A DNA stretch of 61,786 nucleotides from a virus, in IMG/VR virus record IMGVR_UViG_3300031673_000038, positions 1-61,786 of that record. One strand, written 5' to 3'. A program made the position numbers and the translations under genes. The notes under the pieces are model-generated. The model saw nothing but the letters and a program-made list of their open reading frames with translations. It did not search any database and was not told the DNA's origin. Positions 13,301 through 22,173 of this stretch are shown here, piece by piece. Position 1 is the stretch's first letter. Each line of letters begins with the position of its first letter.

Positions 13301-13687
13301 AAGATTTTTATTCAAAATCAAATTTATGGTTTTGCTGTAATGGATAATCCTTTGAAAAGATATGTAGATATTATTTCACATTATGATGCAGAATATTTAA
13401 GCGCAATAGATGATTACGAAAATGATGTTATGCTTGTTGTCGCAGCATATGTTAAGAATATAAAAAAGTGGACAGATAAGAAAGGTGGAGAAATGGCATT
13501 TGTCGATTTATCGGATGGAGAGTTCGATTGTAGTATGACAGTTTTTGCAAGTGCATGGGAAAAACTGCAAAACGAAATCACTAAGAATTGTTGTTACATA
13601 GTTCTCGCTAAGAAAAATCGTGGAAATAACCTTTTATATGTAGATAGAGGTCCAATAAAATCAAAGGTAATAAAGTTAGGACTTTAA
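10379..13687 (+). CDS. dnaE: DNA polymerase III alpha subunit (DnaE type)
   Basis: 1102 residues. It has an N-terminal PHP domain ('HCHTHFSVGD', residues 9-18, and 'CDHGTLGG'), the palm with 'GPGRGSVCG' and the catalytic 'PDIDMD' (Asp418, Asp420), a third acid in 'IDFLGL' (Asp575), and 'HASGMIL' and 'GYGFNISHATAYG' in the fingers. A four-Cys zinc ribbon ('CPDCKF' to 'CSNCGSG', about 930-957) precedes an OB-like domain. GTG 10379 is preferred to TTG 10355 because AAAGGAAAGG lies at proper distance. This is the replicative polymerase. I see no separate proofreading subunit or sliding clamp in the window. The zinc ribbon is not typical of E. coli DnaE. Confidence 0.95.
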   Translation: MKNLEYNEHHCHTHFSVGDCIIKISDLVKRSIELKRKTVTICDHGTLGGVYELFKECKGKDIRPVAGLEAYYVDDIENQASSIPYNYAHTVLLAKNNQGWFNLKTLQALSWEKGYFKKPRIDMKMLKDHREGLICSTACVGGLIGWNHLEEMDKFHTDKDVKKRILLERIKFFTDLFGEDFYFEISLNDLEIQRKLNKYIVKLCKKFNGKLLITCDSHYIYRKDFHEHDIVKCYSRKKTLSEENNGTYPTHEVYLKSGEQNYNSWQAFHDDYLSEEDVLLGLKHSVEISNKIEKVDLTPTDRVCLPEFCAKPHEEFDKLIDFGWQKKLTPVQQCSNVYQDRLKMERGVIGKLKMESYMLVCADIIRRAREMKIPVGPGRGSVCGSLVAFLMDITQIDPIRFNIIFERFLTEDRLSLPDIDMDFGRDGREKVKNAVKELYGEEKFAAIITYQDWKPRNLIKDIGKVLGHDFQEMNAVTKKINDKTRKFNDDEYPMSPETLIWLGENKEIYEPALKLESVNRAKGVHASGMILTPTKLEDWVPTAFTIETASDERKPVKVSEWDMYGLEDLNILKIDFLGLQTLDVIETTVDMINVGEKKIDNIWNTCLNDLENEEVFKTICEGKIIGMFQLETSEGMAELVKKLQPKCFYDIVMLISLYRTAILKAGMADEYVNRRNGRNFDYMHPIIEPVLRDTLGCLVFQEQLMEIGVVAAGMTRSESDNFRKATKLKDLEKFKKWENRFIEGCVKNKVDESTARELWAWCIKWAGYGFNISHATAYGLITYTTGWLKTYYPREYMASLMSYNSGDKDMMPKYLEECKKLKIKISRPNINLSDVNFVLGKQKVIQPFSIVSNVGEKVITEILKERGNGKFKSFEDFMGRIDLRVCNVRVLVNLILAGTFNNIEEKTIEEIYSDFIDSRNEKKVFRQYYCPDCKFRFPCVIKAEDLETAACSNCGSGDVTFDFESEKSKKSLFNKIFIQNQIYGFAVMDNPLKRYVDIISHYDAEYLSAIDDYENDVMLVVAAYVKNIKKWTDKKGGEMAFVDLSDGEFDCSMTVFASAWEKLQNEITKNCCYIVLAKKNRGNNLLYVDRGPIKSKVIKLGL

Positions 13688-13763
13688 AAGGAGTTGTTAG
13701 TTTTTGTCAGAAAACAGTTGTAGTAAAGTGCAGGTAAACGGTCAACGAACAAGGAGAATCGAG

Positions 13764-14516
<753 letters not shown>

Positions 14517-14525
14517 GGAAACCAA

Positions 14526-15167
14526 ATGGCAATTTCTGAAAGAGATCCAGTAAAAAAAGAAATAATAGCAAAATCTCAACTGAAGTCAGTTGGGATAGAA
14601 ATGGAAAAAACTAGGACAGGTATAAAATTTGTTTATGAAAACAAACAAATTATTTCTGATCTCGATCACTTAGGTTTCAGTTTAGACATACTGAAAGTTC
14701 AGGGAGGAGAAATGCCCCTCCCTGAACTTGCTGTACATGTAGACGAACAAGCAACATTAGAATCATATTGGTCGGCGATTGCTGAAAAATCAAGATATGA
14801 ATTAATGCTAGAACAAGATAAATTCAATTGGTGGTATGAATCAAAATATTCAAGATGCTTTAATGAATTACAAATGAATGGCGTACCCAAACCTATACAG
14901 AAAGAAGTGGAAGCTAGAATATCTTTTAAGTATAAAGAAATAATGGAAAGAAAGAAGAAAAAATTAAGAGATGCAGAATATAGATATAGATTGTTATGTA
15001 ATGCATGTCATGCTTCTTTGGTAACCAAAGGAAAGATGTTACAAACATTAAGAAATATAATTCAAGGTGGAAATACAAAGATGCCAATAACAGATGTGCC
15101 AACTTTGGAAATAGAAACAAAAGAAACTAAAAGTTTAGATATAACAAATTTAAGAATAGGTAGTTAG
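14526..15167 (+). CDS. Possible UvsY-like recombination mediator
   Basis: 213 residues behind AAGGA. No family is certain. The arrangement recalls T4 UvsY: a central helical region with Trp and Tyr ('LEQDKFNWWYESKYSR'), a basic stretch ('MERKKKKLRDAEYRYR'), then 'LLCNACHASLVTKGKML', similar in layout to the UvsY C-terminus. It lies directly before an SSB-like gene and recA, where a mediator loading recombinase on SSB-coated DNA would be expected. The assignment is inference from layout and position. Confidence 0.4.
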   Translation: MAISERDPVKKEIIAKSQLKSVGIEMEKTRTGIKFVYENKQIISDLDHLGFSLDILKVQGGEMPLPELAVHVDEQATLESYWSAIAEKSRYELMLEQDKFNWWYESKYSRCFNELQMNGVPKPIQKEVEARISFKYKEIMERKKKKLRDAEYRYRLLCNACHASLVTKGKMLQTLRNIIQGGNTKMPITDVPTLEIETKETKSLDITNLRIGS

Positions 15168-15218
15168 CGTTTTAGGATTGCGATTTTAGTTTTAAAACAA
15201 GGCAAAGGAGAAATAAAC

Positions 15219-15671
15219 ATGCCAGAAAAAGAGACGAAGGTGAAAAAGGTTTCTGTGAGCAGCCTGTTAGCTACAGACGCAGAACCTCGTAAGTACGTTG
15301 AACCAGATGAATGGTACAAAGCTACCTTGGAAAAGGCAGAACCTGGATCTGGTAACTACGGACCTTACATCAAGTTTTTCTTTAAGTTGATCGATGGTCA
15401 ACTTGAGAATAGTTCTGAATCTGCCAAAGGCGTTCAGATGCAAACAATCATTGATGCAAACCTTTCTCCTGGAAAGAAACTGTGGGAATGGTTGAAAGTC
15501 ATGATTAATGAAGAACCCAAGATTGGTCAGAATTACGATCTCACAGCATTTTACGGTGATAAGTTTCGTATTCTGATTCGTGACAAGAAAAAGAATCAAG
15601 ATAAATCAGCTCCACGCTATCAGGTCATTGATGGAATCAAGCGTCCGAGACCTAAGACAGAAGAGAAGTAA
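15219..15671 (+). CDS. Putative single-stranded DNA-binding protein (OB-like)
   Basis: 150 residues behind AAAGGAG. It is beta-rich, with 'WYKATLEKAEPGSGNYGPYI' and 'KFFFKLID' as the likely first strands and 'QNYDLTAFYGDKFRILIRDK' as later ones; this is the style of phage OB-fold SSB or DUF669-like proteins. Codon choice is richer in C and G than in neighbouring genes, which suggests high expression, as expected for an SSB. Its position next to recA and before a strong terminator supports the call. There is no acidic C-terminal tail like that of bacterial SSB. Confidence 0.5.
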   Translation: MPEKETKVKKVSVSSLLATDAEPRKYVEPDEWYKATLEKAEPGSGNYGPYIKFFFKLIDGQLENSSESAKGVQMQTIIDANLSPGKKLWEWLKVMINEEPKIGQNYDLTAFYGDKFRILIRDKKKNQDKSAPRYQVIDGIKRPRPKTEEK

Positions 15672-15686
15672 TGTGGTGGGCAGGAA

Positions 15687-15719
15687 TGTGCTGTAGTCTT
15701 CGGATTACAGCACATTTTT
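15687..15719 (+). terminator. Rho-independent terminator with UUCG tetraloop
   Basis: A 12-bp stem (TGTGCTGTAGTC with GATTACAGCACA, one G-U pair) is capped by UUCG and followed by TTTTT. It separates the SSB-like gene from recA. Confidence 0.9.
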
Positions 15720-15740
15720 GTAGATAAAAAGGAGTTCACT

Positions 15741-17918
15741 GTGGGAATTTCGTTAGACGACTTAATTGCGAAGACTCGCGAAAAGTTCAGTGAGAATTCG
15801 ATAGTAATGAAATTGACAGAAAAGGCTATTAAGATAGTACCAGCTTGGAAAACAGGAATACCTCAACTTGATTTAGCTATAGGTGTAGGAGGTTTTCCTA
15901 AAGGACGTATCATAGAAATTTATGGACCTGAATCTTCAGGTAAGACAACTGCTGCTTTGACTACGATTGCACAAGCACAAAAACAGGGAGCTTGGGCATG
16001 GTATGGTGATATGGAACATTCTTTAGATCCAGCTTGGTGTAAACGATTAGGTGTGGATTTAGATAAGTTACTTTTAAGTCAACCATCTCATGCCGAAGAA
16101 TGTTTAACATTGACACAGCATTTTATTGAAAGTGGTGTAATTGATATAGTTGTGGTAGATTCAGTATCTTCATTAGTACCAAGGGCAGAATTAGAAGGTG
16201 AGTATGGCGAGTCACATATGGGGTTACAAGCAAGATTAATGTCACAGGCAATGCGAAAACTGACTTCAATAATTTCACGCACAGAATGTACCGCCATATT
16301 CATCAATCAAATACGTGAAAAGATTGGAGTTCGATGGGGATGTTTTGATTATGATTCGCGAATTTGTTTAGCAGATGGTACTACTGAAAAAATCGGTAAA
16401 ATAGTAAATCAGAAAAAAGACGTTAAGGTATTATCTTTAAATAAAGAATCAAATACTATAGAATCTAAAAACATAATTGGATGGTTTAATAATGGTGTAG
16501 AAGATAATTTTTTAGAATTCAAAACAACTGCTCCAAATAAATGTGGATATTCTAAATTTAGAGTAACATCTAATCATAAAATGATTTTATGTGACAATGG
16601 AAAATATATAGAAAAAAATGCTGGTGATTTTAGAGTTGGAGATTTTTTGTTAAGTTATGATTCACATAAAGATTGTAAATATTTTAAAGATTTACTTATA
16701 GGTTCTATGTTGGGAGACGGTTCTTTAAGAAAAATTAGTTATCATAAATCTGGATTTAGGTTGGGTCATTGTAAAGAACAAGAAGGATATATTAGATGGA
16801 AAGCAAATTTATTTAAACCAATTTTAGGTGGAGAAGTAAAGCAAGAAAACAATACAACAAATTTTAGATATGATACTAATGCAGATATCAGATTAGAAAA
16901 ATATAGAAAAGAAATTTGTAATGGGAATTATAAATTTAAAAACGATTGGTTTGGATTTAAAGAATGTGGTTTATTAGCTTTGACTATTTGGTATTTAGAC
17001 GATGGAACTTATGTACTAACTAAAGAATTGTGGGGTGCTGGTAGAACATCAATTTGTTCTAAATTGATGAATGAAGAACAATTAAATTGTGCAGCAAATT
17101 GGATAGAATCTTTAGGAATTAAAAAACCACAGGTAAAAATTGGAAAAGGATTGTATTTTAATGGTGGTGAACAAACATTTTCTTTTCATAAAGCAATATC
17201 CAAATATGTGCCTGAATGTATGCATTATAAATTACATTCAAAATTTTGCAATATTCCTAAATTAGAAAATAAGTGTGAAATAGACATTGTGAATGAAAAC
17301 ATTCCAGTAGAAATTCTTAAAAAAGAAATAAATTATAGACATACCAAAGGTAGAAAACGATATAAATATGATTTAGAAATTGAAGATAATCACAACTATA
17401 TTGTCGGTGGACCAAATGGTGTCATAGTTCACAATTCACCTGAAACAACTTCTGGTGGAAGAGCTTTGAAATTCTATGCATCGGTTCGTGTAGATGTACG
17501 TAGAACTGGTGAGATAGGAACTAAAGGTAAATCAATAGGATGTACAACTAAACTTACGATTAAGAAAAATAAAGTTGCTCCACCATTTAGAATTTGTGAA
17601 GCAGATTTAATTTTTAGTAAAGGATTCGATCTTGCAAGAAATTTATTAAGTACAGGATTGTTGATGGGAGTAATAGTTAAGGAAGGTAAGACATACTCAA
17701 TTACAGGTCTTAAGGAAGATAAAATGCAACTAGGAGTAGGAAAAAATTCTGCTATCAGTTTCATAGAAGAATTTGAAAAATCTTCAAAAGAAAATGGTGA
17801 AAAAAGTATATATGATTTCATAATAGATAAAATAAAAGAGGGTGGTGATTTACCAGCTTCTGAAGAAGACAGTGACGATACAACTGAAGCAAAAGAAATA
17901 GGTGATGATGTCGATTAG
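15741..17918 (+). CDS. recA: RecA recombinase precursor with intein
   Basis: 725 residues, GTG 15741 behind AAAAAGGAG. Extein 1 (1-200) has Walker A 'GPESSGKTT' (62-70), '[10 protein letters not shown]', Walker B '[12 protein letters not shown]' and '[10 protein letters not shown]'. Extein 2 (566-725) resumes at '[16 protein letters not shown]', matching RecA loop L2 onward, and ends in an acidic tail. The joined exteins are 360 residues, the normal RecA length. The intein interrupts loop L2, a conserved site that is cleaved only when foreign RecA DNA lacks the insert. Role: strand exchange and repair of replication forks. It is followed by a strong hairpin terminator. Confidence 0.95.
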   Translation: MGISLDDLIAKTREKFSENSIVMKLTEKAIKIVPAWKTGIPQLDLAIGVGGFPKGRIIEIYGPESSGKTTAALTTIAQAQKQGAWAWYGDMEHSLDPAWCKRLGVDLDKLLLSQPSHAEECLTLTQHFIESGVIDIVVVDSVSSLVPRAELEGEYGESHMGLQARLMSQAMRKLTSIISRTECTAIFINQIREKIGVRWGCFDYDSRICLADGTTEKIGKIVNQKKDVKVLSLNKESNTIESKNIIGWFNNGVEDNFLEFKTTAPNKCGYSKFRVTSNHKMILCDNGKYIEKNAGDFRVGDFLLSYDSHKDCKYFKDLLIGSMLGDGSLRKISYHKSGFRLGHCKEQEGYIRWKANLFKPILGGEVKQENNTTNFRYDTNADIRLEKYRKEICNGNYKFKNDWFGFKECGLLALTIWYLDDGTYVLTKELWGAGRTSICSKLMNEEQLNCAANWIESLGIKKPQVKIGKGLYFNGGEQTFSFHKAISKYVPECMHYKLHSKFCNIPKLENKCEIDIVNENIPVEILKKEINYRHTKGRKRYKYDLEIEDNHNYIVGGPNGVIVHNSPETTSGGRALKFYASVRVDVRRTGEIGTKGKSIGCTTKLTIKKNKVAPPFRICEADLIFSKGFDLARNLLSTGLLMGVIVKEGKTYSITGLKEDKMQLGVGKNSAISFIEEFEKSSKENGEKSIYDFIIDKIKEGGDLPASEEDSDDTTEAKEIGDDVD
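16341..17435 (+). other. Intein with LAGLIDADG homing endonuclease inside RecA
   Basis: 365 residues (201-565 of the precursor). It begins with Cys ('[13 protein letters not shown]'), has block B 'VTSNH', two LAGLIDADG-type motifs ('[12 protein letters not shown]' near 319 and '[11 protein letters not shown]' near 413), and ends 'GVIVHN' before Ser566. Cys1, the terminal His-Asn and the +1 Ser are what class 1 splicing needs, so it looks active. Both endonuclease motifs keep their acidic residues. Confidence 0.92.
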
Positions 17919-17930
17919 CGTGTTCTGTAG

Positions 17931-17976
17931 TTTTAGGGTGTTTTGTGGTGGTGCCAACATACCACCCACCCTAAAA
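17931..17976 (+). terminator. Terminator hairpin after recA
   Basis: The outer stem TTTTAGGGTG (17931-17940) pairs with CACCCTAAAA (17967-17976). The inner stem GGTGGT pairs with ACCACC around an 8-nt loop. The stem arms are A/T-rich at the base, so it may act in both directions. Confidence 0.75.
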
Positions 17977-18002
17977 ACGTGTTCGTAGAACAAATTGTGC
18001 AA
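17954..18002 (-). repeat. Inverted copy of the TTCTACGA promoter element
   Basis: Read on the - strand: TTGCAC (18002-17997), 6 nt, TTCTACGA (17990-17983), then GGTGGTATGTTGG (17966-17954), with 30 nt between TTGCAC and GGTGG. The + strand element at 44094-44142 has the same three parts at the same spacing. No good -10 is seen here, and the last part lies in the recA terminator. Confidence 0.55.
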
Positions 18003-18055
18003 ACACAAAATGGCTCGCCTACAGTTAGTTAGGCATGGTTAAGGGGTTTAAGGTA

Positions 18056-18532
18056 ATGATTAAAGGTTTTGTTGATAAAAGAATATGTATGCCATCTGTA
18101 GCCAATACAGGTGATGCTGGTTTGGATTTGAAGATAGCAGTGAAAGGTCCAATTAGGATTAGACAACATGTAGTGTATAAGATACCTACGAGTTTGTATG
18201 TAGAAATTCCTCTTGGAAAATGTGGCATTGTTTTAGAACGATCTGGATTAGGTAGTAGAGGAATTTCTATATTAGGTAGAGTTATAGATTCTCCTTATCG
18301 TGGTCAAATTTGTGTATTGCTTCAAAGAAGTGCAATGTTCTTTTGTGACTTAACACGTGAGATGTCTACAATTGAAGACTTGCAGGAACCTGAATTTAAA
18401 GAAGGTGATAAAATAGCGCAGATGTTAATATTGAATCATGATGAACCTTTGGTTGAATATGTTAAAACTTTAGATGAATTAACAAAGACAGAACGTGGTG
18501 AAAAAGGATTTGGGAGTAGTGATAAAAAATGA
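18056..18532 (+). CDS. dut: dUTP diphosphatase (trimeric type)
   Basis: 158 residues. All five dUTPase motifs are present: 'DAGLDL', 'ERSGLGSRGI', 'GRVIDSPYRGQI', 'GDKIAQMLI' and C-terminal 'RGEKGFGSS'. It hydrolyses dUTP to dUMP and pyrophosphate, keeping uracil out of phage DNA and feeding dTMP synthesis. I chose ATG 18056 because the upstream ATG at 18035 lies in a GGTTAAGGGGTTTAAGG leader that recurs as a transcript start region elsewhere in the window. It overlaps the next gene by ATGA. Confidence 0.93.
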   Translation: MIKGFVDKRICMPSVANTGDAGLDLKIAVKGPIRIRQHVVYKIPTSLYVEIPLGKCGIVLERSGLGSRGISILGRVIDSPYRGQICVLLQRSAMFFCDLTREMSTIEDLQEPEFKEGDKIAQMLILNHDEPLVEYVKTLDELTKTERGEKGFGSSDKK

Positions 18533-18879
18533 AGCGCGAATGGAAAAAGAAACTCAAATCTCTAGATAGAGAGAAAAAGAAACAGAAGAAATTGTCTAAA
18601 AAAAGAAATAGTAAAAATAAAAGATGGCCTGCTATTTTCTGCATTGAAGAAAAAAAGTTTATTGGAGTTTCTTATAATATGCTGACTTGTAAATTTGGAA
18701 TAATACAAAAACAAGTTATTAAAGATCATTGGTATCCAGAAGTTTGTAAATTTAGAAGTAAAGAATATGAAATTGATTTCAAGAAATTTAATAAAGGTGA
18801 TGAGGTCACTTGTCCTAAGTGTGGCGGGAAGGTTGATTTTAGGGTGTGGTTGTCTGCTACTACTCCAGAGTTTGTGTGA
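18529..18879 (+). CDS. Small basic zinc-ribbon protein
   Basis: 116 residues, overlapping dut by ATGA. Residues 1-32 are nearly all Lys and Arg ('KKKLKSLDREKKKQKKL'), suiting nucleic-acid binding. The C-terminal end carries 'CPKCGGKVDFRVW', half of a zinc ribbon; 'CKF' and an earlier Cys could provide the other ligands. Its role is unknown. It is translationally coupled with dut and the Rad50-like gene, which suggests a DNA-repair link. Confidence 0.55.
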   Translation: MKREWKKKLKSLDREKKKQKKLSKKRNSKNKRWPAIFCIEEKKFIGVSYNMLTCKFGIIQKQVIKDHWYPEVCKFRSKEYEIDFKKFNKGDEVTCPKCGGKVDFRVWLSATTPEFV

Positions 18880-19937
18880 TGATAAAGAAATTAAAATTAA
18901 TCAATTTTCAAATACACAAAAAGATTACAATAGAATTTGATGAAAAATTTAATGTCATTGTTGGACACAATAATGCTGGCAAGAGTTCTATCATTAGAGC
19001 TTTATATTGGGCATTTTATAATGAACCTGTTGGAGATTGGATGCGTAGAATAGAAGATGGAGAAATGCTTGAAACTTTAGTAAAGATAACATACTTCAAT
19101 GGAGACGTTGTTAAAAGAATAAAAGGTACAGGATTAAATAAATATGTGGTGAATGATGAAGAGTTTGAAAACTTTGGTTATGGTGTACCACAAAGAGTAA
19201 AAGAAATTCTAAACGTACACCAATTCAAAACTAATAAGTTTGAATTTCCACTTAATATATTCATGCAAGATGACCAACCATTTTTAATCCACGAAACTGG
19301 TCCAGTTAAAGCTAGTGTCATAGACGTGTTAACTGGAGTATCTTTATTACAGAAATCTATTACCGAATTTAATAAAGAACGATTAGAAAATTCAAAACTA
19401 AGCAAACAACTTTCTGATCAGATCGATGAAGACAAAAGTTTATTAGAATCTTTACCAGATTTGAAAAAAGCAAATGAATTAGTAAAACAAGCAGAAGTAA
19501 TACAAGAAAAATTAGATAAAGTAAAATCTGGAATCGATAGTTTAAGAACATTGAAAGATAAATATAAACTTGCAATTGAATTAATTAAAAAAATTGATGA
19601 TCAACACATAGATACAGATAAGTTAATAAAATTAAAAGAAAGATTAGAAGATTGTTCGGTTAATCTAAAAATTTGTAAAGACTTGAAATTTAAATACGAC
19701 AAATCAATAAAAGTTGCAGAAATACCAAATATTGATTTATCAAAAGCAGTAGACAATATGGAAAAGATTTCAGAGTTAAAAGATAAATGTGAAAATCTTA
19801 AAAGACAAAGAAGCAAATTGAATGATAGTGAAATAGAATTGGAAATAGTAAATACACATATGCCATTGGTTAAAAAAGAATTGAAAGATTTATGGAAAGA
19901 ATTAGGTGTTTGTCCTTTGTGTGGGGTAAAGCAATGA
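18879..19937 (+). CDS. Rad50/SbcC-like ATPase, N-terminal half ending at zinc hook
   Basis: 352 residues, starting at ATG 18879 (overlap TGATG). Walker A is 'GHNNAGKSS' (29-37), followed by the usual 'RALYWAFYNE', and a long coiled coil spans about 160-335. The protein stops just after 'CPLC' (Cys345, Cys348), the Rad50 zinc-hook motif that normally sits mid-protein. Signature and Walker B motifs are missing here but present in the gene at 21129. With the Mre11-type nuclease encoded next, it should form an end-processing complex. The stop is a clean TGA coupled to the next ATG, so truncation by sequencing error is unlikely. Confidence 0.85.
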   Translation: MIKKLKLINFQIHKKITIEFDEKFNVIVGHNNAGKSSIIRALYWAFYNEPVGDWMRRIEDGEMLETLVKITYFNGDVVKRIKGTGLNKYVVNDEEFENFGYGVPQRVKEILNVHQFKTNKFEFPLNIFMQDDQPFLIHETGPVKASVIDVLTGVSLLQKSITEFNKERLENSKLSKQLSDQIDEDKSLLESLPDLKKANELVKQAEVIQEKLDKVKSGIDSLRTLKDKYKLAIELIKKIDDQHIDTDKLIKLKERLEDCSVNLKICKDLKFKYDKSIKVAEIPNIDLSKAVDNMEKISELKDKCENLKRQRSKLNDSEIELEIVNTHMPLVKKELKDLWKELGVCPLCGVKQ

Positions 19938-20911
19938 CAAAATTATTGTTTTTTACTGATTGTCATTTTCGCCATAGGACACCTTTAAATAGAACAGATG
20001 ATATATTAGAAACTGCGTTAAGTAAGATGGAATTTATATTAAGGTTTGCTAAGTCTGAAGGATGTATACCGATTTGTGGTGGAGATTTTTGGCACACGCC
20101 TTCACAACCAGATTTCGTTGCAGTAAGGGTTGCAGAACTATTTGAAAAATATAATCTAACAACATACTTCTTAATAGGGAATCATGATTGTATAGGAGGT
20201 AATATTGAATCGTCTTACAAAGAAGGTAAATTGGGACTTTTCAAATATTATTCTTGGTTTAAATTCTTGGCCACTAATCCAATAGAAACAGACGATGTTA
20301 TAGTAGAAGGTTATGATTTTTCACGCGAATTAGAGTGTCCAGAACATATACCTTGTGAAGATATAAAATTAAAAAAGATTAGAATAGCAATAGTTCACAG
20401 TATGATAACAGATGACAATGCAGTAATTGTGAATGGAAAAAGTAAGACTGTTAATTGGTGTTCAATACAAACTGCTGTAGATATAGTAATGACAGGACAT
20501 TATCATCCAGGTTTTGATATAAAACAAAATTCATTAGGAACCTATTTTGTTAATCCAGGATCTATGGTAAGGTTGGAAGCATCAAAAATAGAAATGAATC
20601 GTGTTCCAAAATTTGCATTAATAAACATAGACTCTGGCAAGATAGACATTAGATATGTAGATTTACCATACAAAAAAGATGTGTTTAATATAGATTCAAA
20701 AAACAAAATTAATTCTTCAGAAGAAGAAAAACAAAAATTTATTGATGCATTAGATTCATTGAAAGACGATGAGATTATGGCAGGAAATATACTTTCTATT
20801 TTAGACAACTTTGATATAAACAAGCTTCCAACTGATTTAAAAAAAATAATAACAGAGAAAATCATTAAACGTTGTAAAGATAAGGTGGCAGCATTAGGCG
20901 AGGAGACATAA
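19934..20911 (+). CDS. sbcD: Mre11/SbcD-like nuclease
   Basis: 325 residues, ATG 19934 overlapping the Rad50 half by ATGA. It carries the metallophosphoesterase motifs in order: 'FFTDCHFRH' (D-x-H), 'GGDFWH', 'GNHD', 'IVHSMI' and 'GHYHPG'. These bind two metal ions for exonuclease and endonuclease action on DNA ends. It lies between the two parts of the split Rad50-like ATPase, its expected partner. The C-terminal region is charged and helical and may be the ATPase-binding segment. Confidence 0.92.
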   Translation: MTKLLFFTDCHFRHRTPLNRTDDILETALSKMEFILRFAKSEGCIPICGGDFWHTPSQPDFVAVRVAELFEKYNLTTYFLIGNHDCIGGNIESSYKEGKLGLFKYYSWFKFLATNPIETDDVIVEGYDFSRELECPEHIPCEDIKLKKIRIAIVHSMITDDNAVIVNGKSKTVNWCSIQTAVDIVMTGHYHPGFDIKQNSLGTYFVNPGSMVRLEASKIEMNRVPKFALINIDSGKIDIRYVDLPYKKDVFNIDSKNKINSSEEEKQKFIDALDSLKDDEIMAGNILSILDNFDINKLPTDLKKIITEKIIKRCKDKVAALGEET

Positions 20912-21154
20912 ATGGAAGATCCAGCGAAACGCATACGTAAGATTCAAGAAAAGATAAATAATTTGAAAGCACAGAAAATTTCTGCAGAGAAATCAAAAGA
21001 GGAAGTTATTGTAGAATTAAATGTTATGGGGGTTAAGATAGAAGATTTAGAAAAAACAATTAATGATAAACAGGAGCAAAAAGAAAAATTAGAAAAAGAA
21101 TTAGAAAAAGTATTAAAGGAGGCAGAAGATGTACTTGCAAGAAATCAAAACTAA
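20912..21154 (+). CDS. Small coiled-coil protein of the split Rad50 operon
   Basis: 80 residues behind AGGAGA. Almost the whole protein is a charged coiled coil ('IRKIQEKINNLKAQKI', 'EDLEKTINDKQEQKEKLEKE'). It overlaps the following gene by 26 nt in another frame. It lies between Mre11 and the C-terminal Rad50 half, which has only about 55 residues of coil. This protein may therefore supply part of the missing descending arm of the Rad50 coil; this is inference from position and composition. Confidence 0.65.
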   Translation: MEDPAKRIRKIQEKINNLKAQKISAEKSKEEVIVELNVMGVKIEDLEKTINDKQEQKEKLEKELEKVLKEAEDVLARNQN

Positions 21155-21728
21155 AGTAGCAGAATTGCGTGGTAGAAAGAATGAAATTAAAGGTAGGATA
21201 AAAGAAAATGAAGTAGAATATAGGTTGCACGAAAAAGATAAAGAAGAGTTGGAAAGATGTATACAGTTATTAACATTCATAAGCAACCTTAATCAAGATA
21301 AAATAATAGAATTATTTCAACACACTATAGCAGCAGGACTTAAAGATCTTTTTAGCGATGATTATGATTTTAAATTCGATATGAAGACTAGAGGAAATTC
21401 TTCTTCATGTGATTTTTTAATTAAGACCGATGCATGTGATATGTGGACAGATATAAAGATGTGTCAAGGAAGATCAGTGCAAGAAATTATAGGTACAATA
21501 TTTAGGATTGTATTAGTTAAACTAGACAAGAATAGTAGAAAAATAGTTATCCTCGATGAACCTACTGGTGGCATTGAAGGAGAGCGTCAAGAATTGATGA
21601 GTAGGTTTTTAAGCGAAATATGTTTAAAGTTTGGAATTCAATTGATAATTGTTACACATAGTGAAGAATTAACTGAATATGCTTCTAAAAGGATTGATTT
21701 AGAAAGCATTAATAATGGCAAAGACTGA
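21129..21728 (+). CDS. Rad50/SbcC-like ATPase, C-terminal half
   Basis: 199 residues, ATG 21129 with AAGGAGG 7 nt upstream. A short coiled coil (1-55) is followed by 'CQGRSVQEIIGTIFRI' (112-127) at the place of the ABC signature, Walker B plus D-loop 'IVILDEPTGG' (139-148), and the H-loop 'VTHSEE' (His177). It has no Walker A and no Cys-x-x-Cys hook. It must pair with the N-terminal half at 18879 to make a complete ATPase site. Its own strong ribosome binding site argues for separate translation and not frameshifting. Confidence 0.85.
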   Translation: MYLQEIKTKVAELRGRKNEIKGRIKENEVEYRLHEKDKEELERCIQLLTFISNLNQDKIIELFQHTIAAGLKDLFSDDYDFKFDMKTRGNSSSCDFLIKTDACDMWTDIKMCQGRSVQEIIGTIFRIVLVKLDKNSRKIVILDEPTGGIEGERQELMSRFLSEICLKFGIQLIIVTHSEELTEYASKRIDLESINNGKD

Positions 21729-22173
21729 ATCAATATTTTCTGCACAAGTAAGAAAAGAATTAAAATTAGTTTATGGTGATGAGTGTTTCGTTCAGTTACT
21801 TCCAGATATGCGTAGAACAGGTAAAAAACCATTTGATTTCTTTTTTGTTTACAATTCTATTTTTATAGCTATAGAATGTAAATTGTCAGATGGAAATTCA
21901 TTTAACATTGTTAATGATGTTAGACCTCATCAAATTCCATGCCTATTCGGTGTAGAAAAGGCTGGAGGTAAAGCATTCTTTCTTATTTGTTTTAGAAAAC
22001 ATGAAACATCTTTCATTTGTACTCCAAGTAAGATTGGGTATATGGAAGAGAAAAAGATGTCAGATAGACTAACAATAGAAGATTTTAGAAATCACACAAC
22101 AGAAATGGGTAGATTTAAGATAGGAGGAAAAACAAGATGGGCAGTAGAAAAGTTAGTAGAAGAATGTCAATGA
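21715..22173 (+). CDS. RecU-like PD-(D/E)XK Holliday junction nuclease
   Basis: 152 residues, overlapping the Rad50 C-half. The nuclease core reads 'PFDFFFVYNSIFIAIECKLS', i.e. D-x(n)-E-x-K, followed by 'NDVRPHQIPCL', the Arg/His-Gln segment seen in RecU and related resolvases. An upstream basic 'RRTGKKP' fits the DNA-binding face. Likely role: resolving recombination junctions before packaging. The family is fairly clear; junction specificity is inferred from the recombination-gene context. Confidence 0.75.
   Translation: MAKTESIFSAQVRKELKLVYGDECFVQLLPDMRRTGKKPFDFFFVYNSIFIAIECKLSDGNSFNIVNDVRPHQIPCLFGVEKAGGKAFFLICFRKHETSFICTPSKIGYMEEKKMSDRLTIEDFRNHTTEMGRFKIGGKTRWAVEKLVEECQ

Noticed and set aside
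20912-21728. Programmed frameshift joining the small coil protein to the Rad50 C-half
   Set aside because: The second gene has its own AAGGAGG at 7 nt and no slippery heptamer was seen in the 26-nt overlap.
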